This document shows, one piece after another, positions 1-11,877 of a stretch of DNA of 64,000 nt; the first letter of the stretch is position 1, and each line of letters starts with the position of its first letter. This DNA comes from Sacculina carcini (Eukaryota; Arthropoda; Thecostraca; Sacculinidae). Under the pieces are notes generated by a model. The model was not told the DNA's origin, searched no databases, and was given only the letters and a program-made list of their open reading frames with translations. Location: assembly GCA_916048095.2 (NCBI GenBank), contig OU696572.1, positions 6,823,954 through 6,887,953 of the forward strand. Reading direction: 5' to 3'. The position numbers and the translations under genes were made by a program.

Positions 1-60
1 GGGGGGTGCCATATGGTCCTAGAGGCCGGTGCACCCCTAAAACTCAATAAACAACAACAT
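1..60 (+). repeat. LINE-type 3' terminal hairpin, copy 1
   Basis: The first 40 bases contain a GC-rich stem (ggggggtgcc ... ggtgcacccc) followed by an A/T-rich tail. The same block recurs at 24757-24830 and 26448-26500. Such a conserved hairpin plus short A/T repeat tail is typical of the 3' end of a non-LTR retrotransposon. I infer that it is the tail of the family whose 5' end starts near 170, but no single full-length copy in the window proves the link. The block is cut by the window edge. Confidence 0.5.
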
Positions 61-169
61 CTCCAAATCGCTCTACACCGTCATGAGCGACATACCTGAA
101 TGTGTACATCACACAGCCGGGAGACGACGTCGAGCCAACAAGGTGTGTCCTCATTCGATATTCTTCAAT

Positions 170-2280
170 GGATGGGCTCCCTGCGGTAGGGGTGGTTATT
201 ATTCTGCCGCCACAGCTGCCGCTTGTCGTAAAAGGCGGATAAAGGCAGACTGGTCTGGTCAGGTCTCGGCCTGCTACTGGTAACATATAATCCGGTACAA
301 CCAGACGCATGGTCGTAATGTCGGCGACTAATCCCTCTCCCCTACTGGCCTATGCCAGTGAGGAGGGTGGCCAGGCACCCAGCAGGAAGAAAAACAAGAC
401 CTGTTAAAGGACAGAGGAGCTGTTTAGCAGCCAACGACCATCTGGAAACCCTCCCTCGTCGGATCGGCAAGCAGGAACCTGACCGCTGAGTGTCACATCA
501 CCCGGGGTGTAGTGGTGGCGTGACGCAACACTCGTCTTTGGCATGCGCGTTGAACCCCGAGGGGGTCGCTGTTTGGCTCCTCGACAGTGGAGAGAATGGT
601 CCGACGCCGGCACCGGTGGCCGGATAGGGCTCAAGAGGGCCAAGGGTGAGGTGCCTGGTACTCGAGGGGGCCCGTCCGGCGCATTGTCCGCCGTTTGCAG
701 TGGGGATGCAGTTGCTGAGTCCAGATGAACCGGTTGGGGTCACTGGTCCGGGCCAGGCGTTGTAGCTCCCGCGGACTCGTACCGGGCGGAGCTCGCAGCG
801 AACTCAGGGGCATTCTGTGCCCGTACAGCGCGCACGGTCACTGGCCTGGCATCCCATGTTGGCTCTTCCCGTCCCCCCAGTAGGGCCCCGTGCAGAGGTG
901 GGTGGTCGTATGCCCAGAGACAATAATAAATGTTATGGCTTCCAAATCTTCAACCACCACACCTGCTGGTCGTCCAAGGGGCGATCGGCCACGGCCGCCG
1001 AAAGGTGGCCGTACGATGAGTACTGTCATGGACAACACTCGTGTTGCACTTGTGCCCATGGTGTTGGTTTTTACCAGCACCTATGAGCATGTCAAATTAT
1101 CGTCCCTGAACCCGTTCAGACGTGTGGATGGAGTCAAGAACATTGGTGACGCACCTGTCGAGGCCAGCCGACAGAGAGATTGGTATCTGCTTGGCAAATA
1201 CGGATATGATACTACAGCAGCCCGCGCGATGAAGGCCGACACATTTCGGTATCGCGTGGGATCGGACAATGACAAGTGTTGGGTGAGCACCCCATCTCGG
1301 TATGTGCGCATTCGACCCTTAACCATGCAAAATGTGTTATGTTTTGCCGTGCGCTAGAGGGTGCTGATAACGACGAAATCTGCGACGGCTTGGCATCCCA
1401 AGGTGTCATCCGCGTGGACTGTATCGTCCGACGGCATAAGAGTAGCGAGATGCCAACGCACTCTTTCTTCCTCACGTTTTACGGTGCTGTTCTGCCTGAT
1501 GACATCAAGATCGGTGACATCCGTCAGCGTATCCGTGTCCGCCCCTACGTACCCAACCCAATGTGATGCTACATGTGCCAACGTTTCGGTCATACGAGCT
1601 CCCGCTGCAACCGTGCTGAGATCTGCGGACGCTGCTCATCCGAACGGCACACCGCTGCTGATTGTGACAATGAGTCAATTACAGGAGCAGCGGTCATGCG
1701 TCCTCGTCGCGTGACTGCCCTGAATGGCTGAAAGAAAAGTAAATTCTGGTTATTCGCGCTGCCCAGCGCTGCAGTTTCAGCGAGATCCGTGCTGTGTATC
1801 GCAGCTCGCATCCGTCGGGCCCGTCCTTTGCTGGCACGGTCAAATACTCTGCTCAATCTCCGCAGTTCATTGACTCGTTTCTGGAGAGGCTGACGGTTGA
1901 CGACTTTCTGAAGCTGGCTGGACGAATGGGTCTCAAGCTGGTCGTACCTGAGGCTGACAAACGTCGAAAAGAATCAGCACCGGTTGATCGGCGTCCTGAG
2001 GAGGCTGCCGTGCCGCGGTCGCCAACGGCCGCACCCCAGCGGTCCCAGGCGTCCGCGACCCAGCGGCCACAGACGGCCGCGGCCCAAGGCGGACGCTCCC
2101 CAGCACCCTGAGAATGCTGCTGAGCGGCAACCTCAGCGGGTCGCCGATCGGCGGTCAACCGACCGACGGACCGTGCTGGCAAGTCCGCAGCGATGCCGGT
2201 CAGCCAGGGCGGCAAAAAACCGGCCAGCTGCAGAGCTGTCGTCTCCGAGCCGTGGGGAATCCGGAGACTGAACTGTAGTT
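170..2280 (+). mobile_element. LINE (I/R1/Jockey group) 5' half: 5' UTR plus ORF1
   Basis: A 5' untranslated stretch (about 170-930) is repeated closely at 21841-22575, including the words gtcggcgactaatcc and cgtcacccggggtgtagtgg (or near matches). It is followed by a decayed ORF1 with CCHC knuckles. No ORF2 (endonuclease/RT) follows; the similarity fades near 2280 into plain AT-rich intron. LINE copies are normally 5'-truncated, so a copy that keeps its 5' end but lacks ORF2 must have lost its 3' part by deletion or recombination. It lies upstream of the first GFM1 exon seen here, presumably inside an intron. Confidence 0.65.
935..2270 (+). pseudogene. LINE ORF1 (gag-like RNA-binding protein), broken
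   Basis: Translation from the ATG at 935 gives MASKSSTTTPAGRP, matching the MASK start of the second copy at 22579. Pieces in two frames resemble ORF1 of I/R1-group LINEs: a domain around NVLCFAVREG and IRVRPYVPNP, then two CCHC knuckles (CYMCQRFGHTSSRC at about 1567-1608 and CGRCSSERHTAADC at about 1624-1665), then a charged, Pro/Ala/Gln-rich C-terminal tail (1794-2111). Lesions: a frame change near 1340-1360, an in-frame TGA at 1564-1566 directly before the first knuckle (probably an Arg codon originally), and a stop near 1728. The protein would bind element RNA in the ribonucleoprotein. It is not functional as it stands. Confidence 0.65.
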
Positions 2281-2923
2281 CAACACAAGAACCGCTGTTT
2301 AGTCAAGTCAGCCTCGCCGAGGAGTGACCGGCGATCATCTCCCGGTCACAAAGCAAGCACGGGCCCTGCTTATCTGATACGGCAGCAGCAGTTTTTGACT
2401 CAGTAGATGTAACGTTACCTGTTCCCTGAGTGCGATCAAACATACAAACCCGCATAGAGATACGTCCGATTTATCTGTATACTCATTTACTTGAGAACCT
2501 TATTTATCAATTTATATGATTTTTGGATGCAATAGGCAATATCTTTGACGAATTATCAAAATAGGCATTTATCTGGAAAACCCCTAAAATAGGCAAATAT
2601 AGGCCTTTATGACAAATATAGGTATTTTGCCTGAACATCCGGTCTTTAGTTATAATAGTAATGATAATAAATTGTGCATCTTCCAGTAAGAATGTGTGCC
2701 TATGTCCACGTTCTAAGCTCACTATTCAACAGTGTAATTGCTTCATTGTTGATTAAAATATGTTGATTATGTTATGAAATATGTTAATATGATTAAAATA
2801 TATCATATGTTGATTAAAATTTATGTATAGTTTAATTATAAAATTAGTTGATTGACTTGTTTAATTACGTAATTGTTTGCTCCGGGTGGTCAATGTGCAG
2901 ATGTTTTTTATTTTTGTAAACAG
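2281..2923. other. AT-rich intron sequence without recognised genes
   Basis: I see no coding signal or repeat boundary I can name. The final 20 bases (tttttatttttgtaaacag region) form the polypyrimidine tract and AG acceptor of the next GFM1 exon. Confidence 0.6.
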
Positions 2924-3026
2924 ATTTGTGCGCGAGGATCCGACATTCCGAGTGTTTTTCGATGAAGAGTCCAAAGAGACAATCATCTCTGGCATGGGAG
3001 AACTGCATTTGGACATATACGCCCAG
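2924..3026 (+). CDS. GFM1: Mitochondrial elongation factor G1, internal exon (domain III end)
   Basis: This 103-base exon starts in codon position 3 and encodes [16 protein letters not shown] followed by the domain III signature [13 protein letters not shown], which is diagnostic of EF-G. The wording ([19 protein letters not shown]) matches mitochondrial EF-G1 rather than EF-G2. Acceptor gtaaacag, donor gtgagt. The product is a GTPase that moves tRNA and mRNA through the mitochondrial ribosome during translocation. Upstream exons (GTPase domain and domain II) must lie to the left of this window, because nothing in 1-2923 resembles them. The next exon is 12.2 kb away at 15247, in a transposon-filled intron. 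Confidence 0.95.
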
Positions 3027-5010
3027 GTGAGTTTGACATACTCAGTGTAGACTAAAAAATGAGTGGTTATCGCCTAATGCTTGTGAGTATGTATATGTAT
3101 GTTCAAGTTCAAAACATATATTGTCACAAGGACACATCAACATGTTGCAATGATGCAATGATGCATGCTGCAATGTTGCATGCCGCATCAGACCATCTAA
3201 GTTCTGCTTCGCCTCCGCCATGGTGAAGAATCACAGACAATGGATAATGACGACGATGGATGATGTATTTGATGCAGTAATATGAAGCAATGACGCTTTA
3301 CCAAACAATATACACATTGAATATCCGCACGCACAATCACACAACGTCCGTTCACACAACGCCCAATCCACACAGCCAACACGATAACACCACTTCTTCA
3401 CACTGATAATCGCTGACACACACTGCCCATCGCTCACCGTGCTTGATACATACACGCGTTTCCACACTTCAACGACACACGCGCAAGCACACTCATACGA
3501 CCATTCACACTAACACAATGCACAACTACAATTGTAGAACGCACAGACAGGAATCCATATATACATAGGCATATACTCACTCACGCTCAAACGCCATAAA
3601 CTACGCGCACATAAACACCCACATATATGTTAGACGTAGATACCACTAGCGACAAATTCCGCACGGCGTGCGTCTCGTAACCTCGTCTCAGTGTATTCAC
3701 TCAATTGAATTACGCCGTGTATGGAATCAATGTGGAAAACTAACACTAATATAAATATGTATAGTGAAACGCATCGTGTTGCCACACTGTCTGTGCGCCA
3801 TTGCGCTCAGTTTTTGTGTGTATGTATATATGTTTGTGTGCGTATGTATCCTAGCACGCAGACACACACAAAACAATGTACACGTGTTGGTATGTGTGTA
3901 TGTTTTTGTGAGTATGTGTATGCATAATCAGCGGGAATGATACGACGTCATTCTAGCAGGGAATTTTCGAGCAATTCCTGACCTGCAGTACAGAATGGTG
4001 AATCACTCGACAAATGCTACATGACCTCGTTGTCAATTGGGACGTGCTAGAAGATGTGCGTACGCATCGAGTTTAATCGGGTTGTTTGGCTGCAAGTCAG
4101 CCGTAAGCGGATAACCACACGTCCCGTCCTACTGGGATTTTCATTACCACCGTGGTAATGAAAAACGATATGTATTATGCAGATATGTATTAATAGAAAG
4201 ACGTGGGGACTCATTCAGAAGGGCAATGCAAGCGCGTGGTTAAAACACGCGAAACAAACACTGAGGTGACTCTGAACAAATGGCGTGATAAGTTACAATG
4301 CAAGCGGTGAATAGCTCTAGATACTGAAGCAACCGGTGTGGTATTCGTGCAGTAATTATACAATCTTATGATGTTGAGTTCACATGTCACCCAGGAGGTA
4401 TCAGCATTCAACGCGGTTCCCCAGGAGGCCTAATCCACGTGAAATGCGACAATGGTGGCATGCACATGCGCAGAAGCAGACACACGTATGTGCGCGCTAG
4501 GGCGGTCACCTAGGTTAGCTTGTGTTTATGTGTGTGCGAAACCTAACGGCCCGGCAGAAACACAGCAGGTCTAGCCGCTGCAACGAGTTATCGCAGTCAC
4601 GTCCAGCAGAGAAAACTGCACGGATGTGCGCAACGAAACCCACCATACGGAATGTTGCACGATGCGTGATGTTTTGCCCTCGTCCATAAGGTGATAATTG
4701 TAACATGTGTTCGTATAGCTGCCGTTGTACATACATACTTCCCGTACCGTCCCGATGCTTTGGAGCAATCTGACCGGCGATGTTTGTTACGCTTCTGCCA
4801 ATGTGTGTGAATGCTTACGTATGACGTACGCACGTTTGTAATTTAATCTATTTTATAGGGGACATGAAGTCCTACTCATACATAATTATATACAAATGGT
4901 ATATAATTATGATCGTTGTGATATTGTCGTTGTATAACTAGTCTGCTCAATGTATATTTATGTTTGTGTTAAAGTTGGTTTGTTACATAAAGGTTCTCTA
5001 TTAATTTGAA
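3027..5010. other. Intron, CA/TG-rich, no recognised gene
   Basis: Part of the 12.2-kb GFM1 intron. It is rich in CA and TG dinucleotide words (3300-3930 especially), which create spurious open frames with low-complexity translations. A perfect 13-bp inverted repeat lies at 4138-4164. No splice-flanked conserved exon or transposon domain was recognised. Confidence 0.6.
4138..4164. repeat. Perfect 13-bp inverted repeat with 1-base centre
   Basis: The arm ttttcattaccac is followed by a single c and then gtggtaatgaaaa, its exact reverse complement. It could extrude as a short cruciform or be the terminus of a small inverted-repeat element. No flanking duplication was seen. Confidence 0.7.
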
Positions 5011-6160
5011 GTGTCTTGGTGTTATTCCAGATGTTATATAAATTCTTTATGGAAATTCATAGTATCAAGAATAAGCTTTATTCATGAAAATAACATCTCC
5101 GATGCACATACGTCAATAATAATTGTTGGGTTAAAGTGTAGCGTACCGGGATGCGAGTTTATGACTGATGAGGTTTCGGACGCTGTCGCTATGACCCTGC
5201 TTAATAATCACAACCTGGCACATACCTTACCCACTCAGGATGCCAGTGCGTGTGTGCAGATGAATACGCCGAAGTTGTTACGGCCGCGCATTGATATGGG
5301 TGTTGATTGCGAGGTGTGGAACACTTTTTGTAAACCGCTGGGAGCAGTTTTGTCGCGGTTCTTTTATAAGTGAAGAATCCGCCCCGCTACAACTATTTCA
5401 ATGTGCATAAGAATGTCTTGGTGATGCTCTTCTGAAGTCCGACCTTCGAATCACTTCGCGACCGGTGCCTGATGTTCTGGAGGCCATACAATCTCTGGCA
5501 GTAATCCCTGTATCTCTTGGTGTGAAACGAGCCGAACTATTCGCAATGGCGCAGGGACCAGGTGCACCCCTCAGGGTTTTCGCTGCTTGAGTACGCGGTA
5601 AAGCCGAAACATGTGCATTCCACGCCACAGTTCAATGTCAGTGCGGTCGAGACAATACTGTCAATTACACTGATCATGTTATCAGAGACGTTCTACTGGC
5701 GGGTATTGCCGACATCGATATCCGCCCTGAGGCGATGGGACTCGAACATACTCAGCTGACAACTGTCAACAGTGCCCTTGGATTTGTTGAAGGACGGGAT
5801 ATAGCCAGAAACGCGCTTCCGTCACAGCTGACTGCTGCAATTTCCTCCTTCCAAAAAGCTCCTCTCAGTGCGACAAACGATCACTCGCCTCGTCATAAAG
5901 ATACCATACCTCCTGTGGATCGTTCCAGGAATGATGTGTGTCCTGGCTGCAAAATCGTTTACTGTATAATCTTTGACGACGAGGGGTTGGAACATGAAGC
6001 CACATGAACGTTGCAGGGACTTCTACCTATCTAAACGACGGCGCGTTCCAGACCGACGTATATATGCACGACAGCAATCCGTGAATTCAAACACGATCGA
6101 CATCGACAAAGGGTCAATGTCTCAAATTACTCCCATATCAGGCGTGCCACATCATGCATC
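5011..6160 (+). pseudogene. Gypsy A gag, broken
   Basis: The frame at 5131-5370 contains LKCSVPGCEF ... LLNNHNLAHT, a C-x4-C ... H-x3-H finger, followed by LLRPRIDMGVDCEVWNTF, the layout of the gag class with an N-terminal C2H2 finger. After stops and frame changes, 5740-6100 contains a cysteine pair (CPGCKIVYC) and GWNMKPHERCRDFYLSKRRR, like the C-terminal end of the same gag class. The original protein would form the capsid-like particle. It now has several stops. Confidence 0.6.
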
Positions 6161-6164
6161 CTAA

Positions 6165-8060
6165 ATGCGCACCTCGGAACGCATCACTGTTCTGCCTCAC
6201 CATATTTTCAAGAACGGTGAGTGGCATCGAGCTCGTGTCAAAACACACCCGATAGTCCAAGTGACATTCAGTGCTGCCGGTAATGCACCTGGTACAAAAT
6301 ATGGATTTCAGTCAGTAGCAAGCGCTGTCGTAAGTGGCATAACGGACAGTGGAGCGCAATCTGATGTTTGGTCGCTCAACGCTTTCTTGGCTAACGGATT
6401 GTCAGTCGAGCAACTGCAACCCGTAACAATGCGACTGAAACCTGCAAATCAATCGACGATAGACATCGCAGGCGCCTTCTTTGCTGTTATCGAAGGTCAC
6501 AAGCTTGATGGTGCTGGTGTATCATACCGCACCATGATTTACATCAGCCGAGACGTGTATAACCTATTTTGTCCCGTGACACTCTCGTCGGCTTGCAGAT
6601 ATTGCCGGGTAATTTTCCCACAGTGGGCGGAGCAGCAAACCCGGCTGCTCTACGAGGTGAGTTAGCAGCCATCAGGGCCCTGAACGCCGGTTGTAGCTCA
6701 GGACGTACAACAGACCATGTATGCAGCTGTCCTCGTCGTATCCGGCCTCCTCAGCGCCCTACCTCTACCGTTCAAGTGTCACCCTGAACCCAAGTGTGTT
6801 CAACAACAGGATGCGTGACTGGCTGCTGAATCGATATGCCGCAATCACTTTCAATACATGCCCACATCAGACACTTCCCAGTATGGTTGGACCTCCTGTG
6901 GAAATACACGTCGACCCTTCTGCACCTCCGCGAGCATATCACACTGCTGCACCGATTTCGGTGCATTGGCAGGAGAGATTACTCCATGATTTACTGGGCG
7001 ACGAAGCACTAGGAATCATCGAGCGAGTCCCATATGGGACGCCTACCGAATGGTGTCACCGCATGGTAGTTACACGGAAATATGATGGTACTCTACGCCG
7101 CACAGTCGACCTGTCCCCATTGGACCGTTTCTGTCGCCGCGAACCTTTTCCTTCAAATGCACTTTTTCACTTGGCTCGTAGGATTCCGTGCTGCTCATGG
7201 AAAACAGTCACTGACGCATGGAATGGTTATCACTGTGTCACTCCGTGAGTCTGATAGGCACTTACCGTAAGTGCTCTATTTATCCGACAGGCTCTAATAA
7301 TCCGGCATCCTCAGGTATAGGTTGAAAAATGACATGGCAGGCTCTAATAATCCGGCACTTCCTGGAAATGATTATTGAAACTGCAACCACGATTCAGTTA
7401 TAGTTCAGCAACAGTTTGTTTAGCAATCCTCTTATAAACCGGCACTCATTAATCAAAGCAGAAATAATCGTCTTTCGTCAAAAATCAATATTTTTTGTGT
7501 TGCAGTTTTTGCGCAATCCTACCGTGCGGAGTGGACAAAAATAATCCGACAGGCTCTTATAATCCGGCACCATACGCAGGGAGTTGAAAAATAATCCGGC
7601 ATGTCGGATAAATAGAGCATTTACGGTAACTACATTCATCACTCCATTCGGCCGCTGACGCTATATACGCGCTCCGCAGGGATTTTTATCCTCGGGTGAT
7701 GGTAATAATCGTCGGTTCGACGCTATTCTCACTGACTTCCAACGGAAAGAACGGTGTGTCGACGACACCATCTTCTACGACAGTAACCTTGAAAACCATT
7801 GGTGGCGCGCCATTCAGTTTCTGGAAACAGCTGGTAATGCCGGGAATGTTCTCAATCCTGCAAAATTTCAATTTGCCATCAAGGAGGTCGACTTCGCAGG
7901 ATTTCAGATAACCGATTCAAGCGTCGAACCATTACCGAAGATTCTCGACGCGATTCGACATTTTCCTACACCGCAGTCGACCACTGACATAAAGAGCTGG
8001 TTCGGTCTCGTAAACCAGGTGAGTCATTACGCTCAGTTAAGAGACTTGATGTCGCCATTC
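6165..8060 (+). pseudogene. Gypsy A protease and reverse transcriptase, interrupted
   Basis: 6165-6665 holds the aspartic protease with the catalytic DSG in TDSGAQSDVWSLNAFL. RT motifs follow from 6900: EIHVDPSAPPRAYHT, GIIERVPYGTPTEWCHRMVV and RTVDLSPLDRFCRREPFP. The frame is then cut by a 362-bp MITE at 7265-7626. With that insert removed, the RT reads on as ESDRHL then TTFITPFG. The active-site block downstream reads CVDDTIFYDS (the usual Tyr is Cys), then AKFQFAIKEVDFAGFQI and IKSWFGLVNQV. Stops and shifts elsewhere make it inactive. Confidence 0.75.
7265..7626. mobile_element. 362-bp MITE with TA target duplication (Tc1/mariner-pogo type)
   Basis: The left end ccgtaagtgctctatttatc and the right end (reverse complement ccgtaaatgctctatttatc) form terminal inverted repeats with one mismatch over these 20 bases. 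Both ends are flanked by TA (7263-7264 and 7627-7628), the duplication made by Tc1/mariner/pogo transposases. The interior repeats the word aataatccggca several times, as pogo/Tigger-like short elements often do. It has no coding capacity. It sits inside the Gypsy A RT gene, so it is younger than that element. Confidence 0.85.
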
Positions 8061-8279
8061 AAACGGTTTCTTAACCCCAAACAAGTTGTCCGTGGTCTCC
8101 CGAGTCGTAAAAAATATTCGAAACATCCAAAATTGCCATCATTGTGGCAATTAGAGAATGTGTTAGAATATTCGATGTGTCCAGAAGAACGTGGCTGCGA
8201 CCGGACTAGTCGAAGAACGGCATTGGTTAATTTCTACTACAAAAACAATGTGAGTGTGATTCACAGGCTTCAAATTGCT

Positions 8280-9679
8280 GCGAGTACGGCTGGCACATCA
8301 TTTTAGCAGGGTCGCGCTTCCTGTCAGGTGCAGAGTCGCGCTATGCTCCCATTGAAGGATAAGCGTTGGCGGTGGCTTGGAGTTTAGAGCAAACCCGGTT
8401 CTTCACACAAAGCTGTGATGACCTCGTCATTGTAACAGACCACAAACCTCTGGTCAAGCTGTTAGGTGACCGCACTCTGGATGAAATAGCTAACACCCGA
8501 TTGTTTCGTATTAAACAGCGGACTCTGCCATGGCGTTATACTATAGTTCGCCTTCCTGGCTCATCAAACCAAGCAGCTGATGCTACTTCCTGTCATCCAA
8601 CGACAAATGCAACATACACATCACTGGATATGACGGACGATATTGAGCGTACAATGAATGCGGCTATTCAGCTTGACGCGTTTGAGATATCCTCGATTCC
8701 GTGGTCTCGTATTGCTGCTGAAACGAAGGCTGACGATAGCGGCATTGCGGGATGGCGGCATTGTTGCATACCGTAGAGCGAGGGTCTCCCGCAGCTGACA
8801 TGGCCCTATCATACACCGCCCAATATTGGCAATACTGTGACGGTGTGCACGTTTCTGACGGCGTCCTAATGTACAACGATCGGGTGGTAATACCACCATC
8901 TCTTCGCAAATCCGTCGTGCGAAACTTGCATGCAGCGCACCAAGGGGTGTCGTCCATGGAAAATCGAGCTCGTGCCATCATCTTCTGGTCTGGAATGACG
9001 ACAGATATTCAAGCTGCGCGCTCATCATGCACCACGTGCAATCGGACTTCGCCGAGTCAACCCGCGTTACCGTCCCAAGTAGCGATATCCCCAGACACAC
9101 TGTTTTCGTCAGTCTACGCTGATTTCTTTGATATTGATGGCAGTCACTTCCTTGCTGTTGGTGTTCGGTTGTTTGGCTGGACGGTATATATTTCTGCCCA
9201 CCTGGTTCTGCTACGGTAGGAGCTCGTGGTCTCATCGCCTGCCTGAGAATACTTTCCAGTACTTTCGGGGTCCCGGAGGACATGTCCATGAACAGTCACT
9301 GAAGTTCACCCCTTTGACAAGTACACCATCAAAATTGATGGATCTGGTCGAGTGCCCAACCGCAACAGGAGACACCTGCGGCACATCACTATTGCCTCTA
9401 CTGTCATCGCCGCTCCGACGTTTCCAGCCGCACCTGTTGTGCCAACGGCCTCTGGCGTCGCGGACCTTCACGGCCATCGTCCTGAGCACGCTGTCCCCGA
9501 TAACCGCACTGATCCCATCATTTGGTCACCTGGCGTCTCTGGTTCAGACTCGTCACAATGCACCAGCGACGCTCCGACTACTGAGATCTGAGAGCCCAGC
9601 TGATCACATTGTTGACACGTCTTCATCGCTACCGCTGTCCCTTCGTCGGTCGTCCCGCACGACGCGGAGACCGGCTTGA
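8280..9679 (+). pseudogene. Gypsy A RNase H, integrase and C-terminal tail, broken
   Basis: RNase H is seen as VIVTDHKPLVKLLGDRTLDEI ending in SSNQAADATS (8366-8600). The integrase zinc region has HAAHQGVSSM ... IIFWSGM ... CTTCNRTSP (8930-9050), and the core begins with YADFFDIDGSHFLAVG (catalytic Asp region). The core is then deleted: the sequence jumps to a tail with PFDKYTIKIDGSGRVPNRNRRHLR (about 9310-9380) and ends in LRRSSRTTRRPA at 9679, the usual basic C-terminus of this class. Not functional. Confidence 0.7.
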
Positions 9680-9907
9680 ATGTGTGAGAAATATGTTTAA
9701 TGTTTGTATGTTTATGTTTAATAAGTCCTTTGTCAGTTGTCTCACTTCACTCCTCATTGCCATTGTATGTATTTTATATGGTGTTGATACATTAGGTGTG
9801 CTGTGATTATTCGGCCACCAACAGTACATTTGGCGACGAGTTAACCACATGTTAGTCTCAGTTATTTCACTGGTACTTTGAATTATTATTGCGCCTGGTA
9901 GGAGGCT

Positions 9908-11113
9908 GTGACCATGAGTCACAAAAGGTGTCACCTCCTGCGCCGTCTGTCGCCTCCTGTCAAACCATCCGTCACACGGGATACATGTAAACTTTCATTT
10001 GAAAATTATATGATCGCCATTGGGGGCGATACTTTCTCCGATGCACGTCGTTGCGCCTTGATGCTTCACTGCATAGGCGCTGAGGAACTGCGGACGTATC
10101 AGTCGATGCCAGCCCAAGCCAAGAGAGGAGGGGAGACAGAAAGCGACAAAGTTATGAGACAACTGATGGAGTTCTACGCTCCAAAAGTGAACGTCATATC
10201 TGAACGGCTCACGTTCCGTCAAAGAAGACAACATCTATCAAAGTCAACTGCATATTTGGTTTCAGCGCAGCGTAGCCTGGCTACTAATTGCAGGTTCAGC
10301 ACTCTGACAGATGAATTGATTAGATATCAAGTTGTTGAGAACACTATACAACCTCGACTACGTGAGCGATTTTTGCAAGACACCTCACTGACTTTAGAAT
10401 CGTTGATGCAAACAGCCGAAACATACGAGATTTCAAAAGAGCAATCGGCAATGATGTGTACTCCGCTTCGAACGGGTGTCACACCAACGACAGAAGAAAC
10501 GTACGCTGTGCAATCCGCGCCGAGACGTGCAGCAACACGTGTTCATCCTCCGGTGTCATCTTGCACACACTGCAGACGATCCCACATGACGCCGCGCGCT
10601 GAATTTTGCCCTTCCGTCAATGCCAAACACAATTCTTGCGGTCGCACTGGTCACTGGGCGGCGGTGTGCAAATCACGTGCGCATACTTCAGCCAAGCAGA
10701 GGCCCAAAAAGAACCACAAACCAGTCAGAGAAGAGACCATCCTGGCTTACTCAGCGGCACAACGGAAAAAGTTTACGTGCGACGCGACCATCACTGTATG
10801 TACGGGCAATATTGCAAAACTGAAACTTCAAGTGGAAACAGGCGCCAGTGTCACAGTAATGAACATCGATCTAGCTAAACAGCACTTCGAAGGATCAGCT
10901 GTGTTGCCAACGGAAGCCAAGCTGTATGGTGTGGGCCGACGTCAACTGAGAGTCGTGGGGACACTGCCAGTCACCATTACCGTCGAGGGACGAACTGCAG
11001 ATGCAACGTTCTACATCGCCCATACGCCGTCGACAGAAAGTCTGCTCGGTTGCCGACGTTTTCTGCGCTGGGTCTCACTATTCGGCCGAGTGATGGGGTC
11101 GTGTCACAAGTGA
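9908..11113 (+). pseudogene. Gypsy B gag-protease ORF (401 aa, open)
   Basis: The open frame contains a helical gag region (about residues 20-180: SFENYMIAIGGDTFSDARRCALMLHCIGAEE ... DTSLTLESLMQTAETYE, shown here in part), a zinc-knuckle area (CTHCRRSH ... HNSCGRTGHWAAVC, the first knuckle partly decayed), and an aspartic-protease fold (LKLQVETGASVTVMN). In active proteases of this class the motif is DTG; here it is ETG, so the catalytic Asp is lost. The frame is open although the element is dead downstream. Start chosen at the first Met; the exact start is uncertain. Confidence 0.65.
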
Positions 11114-11877
11114 GCTCTGGCGATAGTGCGGCTCTGCCCGCCATAAAGATGTTCCAGCACCGTATCGTGCCACGCCATGATGCGACACCAGTGTGTTGCT
11201 CACTAATACGCCTACCTCTCTCCGTTAGAGACGACGTGTCTGCCGAACTGAAGGGGCTGCAGGAGGCGGGGGTGATTAAACCTCTTGACGCATCTCCTTG
11301 GATTAGCCCGTTGGTGGTGGTGAGGAGAAAAGATGACCGTATTCGTCTTTGTATCGATTGGCGGGGCTTGAATAGCCAAATCATCACGGATGCCCATCCA
11401 CTGCCTAAGATCACCGAACTGCAGTAACAGCTGCAAGGGTCATTCATGAGTCGTGTGGACCTACAGTCGGCGTATCATCAGCTCAAGCTTGCGCCAGAAT
11501 CCCGGCAATGGACCGCGTTTGTAACGCATGACGGACTCTTTCAGTACAAGCGGGTCCCATTCGGGTTGGCTTCAACAGGATCGGCCTTCCAAAAGCTGCT
11601 GGGTCGTGTGTTGAATGGCATACCTGGTGTTCAGCACTACCTTGACGACAACATGATATCATGTCGGACACAAGCGCAGCACGATGAGCGTCTGCGGAGC
11701 GTCATGAATGCCCTACAGGCGGCCATCGTGAACGTCAACAACGACAAGTCCGAGTTTGCGTCTACCGAAATGAGTTTCCGTCTACCGTCTACCATGTTTG
11801 CGATTATCGAATCGGCAAAGTCGGCCACATTCATTGCATACACGGCGTCATTAAGTCGAGTGACTGCACTAATTTAA
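11114..11877 (+). pseudogene. Gypsy B reverse transcriptase, partial
   Basis: RT blocks: ELKGLQEAGVIKPLDASPWISPLVVV, RIRLCIDWRGLN, then an in-frame TAA at 11425-11427, then SRVDLQSAYHQLKLAPESR, VPFGLASTGSAFQKLL and the active site HYLDDNMIS. After about 11760 the sequence loses similarity (FRLPSTMFAIIESAK) and ends. The thumb, RNase H and integrase are absent. Dead copy. Confidence 0.75.

Larger units (their letters stand above)
5011..9700 (+). mobile_element. Gypsy-type LTR retrotransposon relic (element A)
   Basis: Order of recognisable pieces: gag with a C2H2-like motif (5130-5370), gag C-terminus (5930-6100), aspartic protease (6165-6660), reverse transcriptase split by a MITE (6721-8060), RNase H (8366-8600), integrase zinc region and start of the core (8752-9180), then a C-terminal tail (about 9300-9679). 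The order PR-RT-RH-IN is that of Gypsy/Ty3 elements. There are many frame breaks and a deletion in the integrase core. No pair of LTRs was recognised. It lies in the same orientation as GFM1, inside its largest intron. Confidence 0.8.

Noticed and set aside
3231-3930. Small cysteine-rich ORFs in CA/TG-rich intron
   Set aside because: Cys/Val content comes from TGTGT repeats; no signal peptide, homology or splice sites seen.
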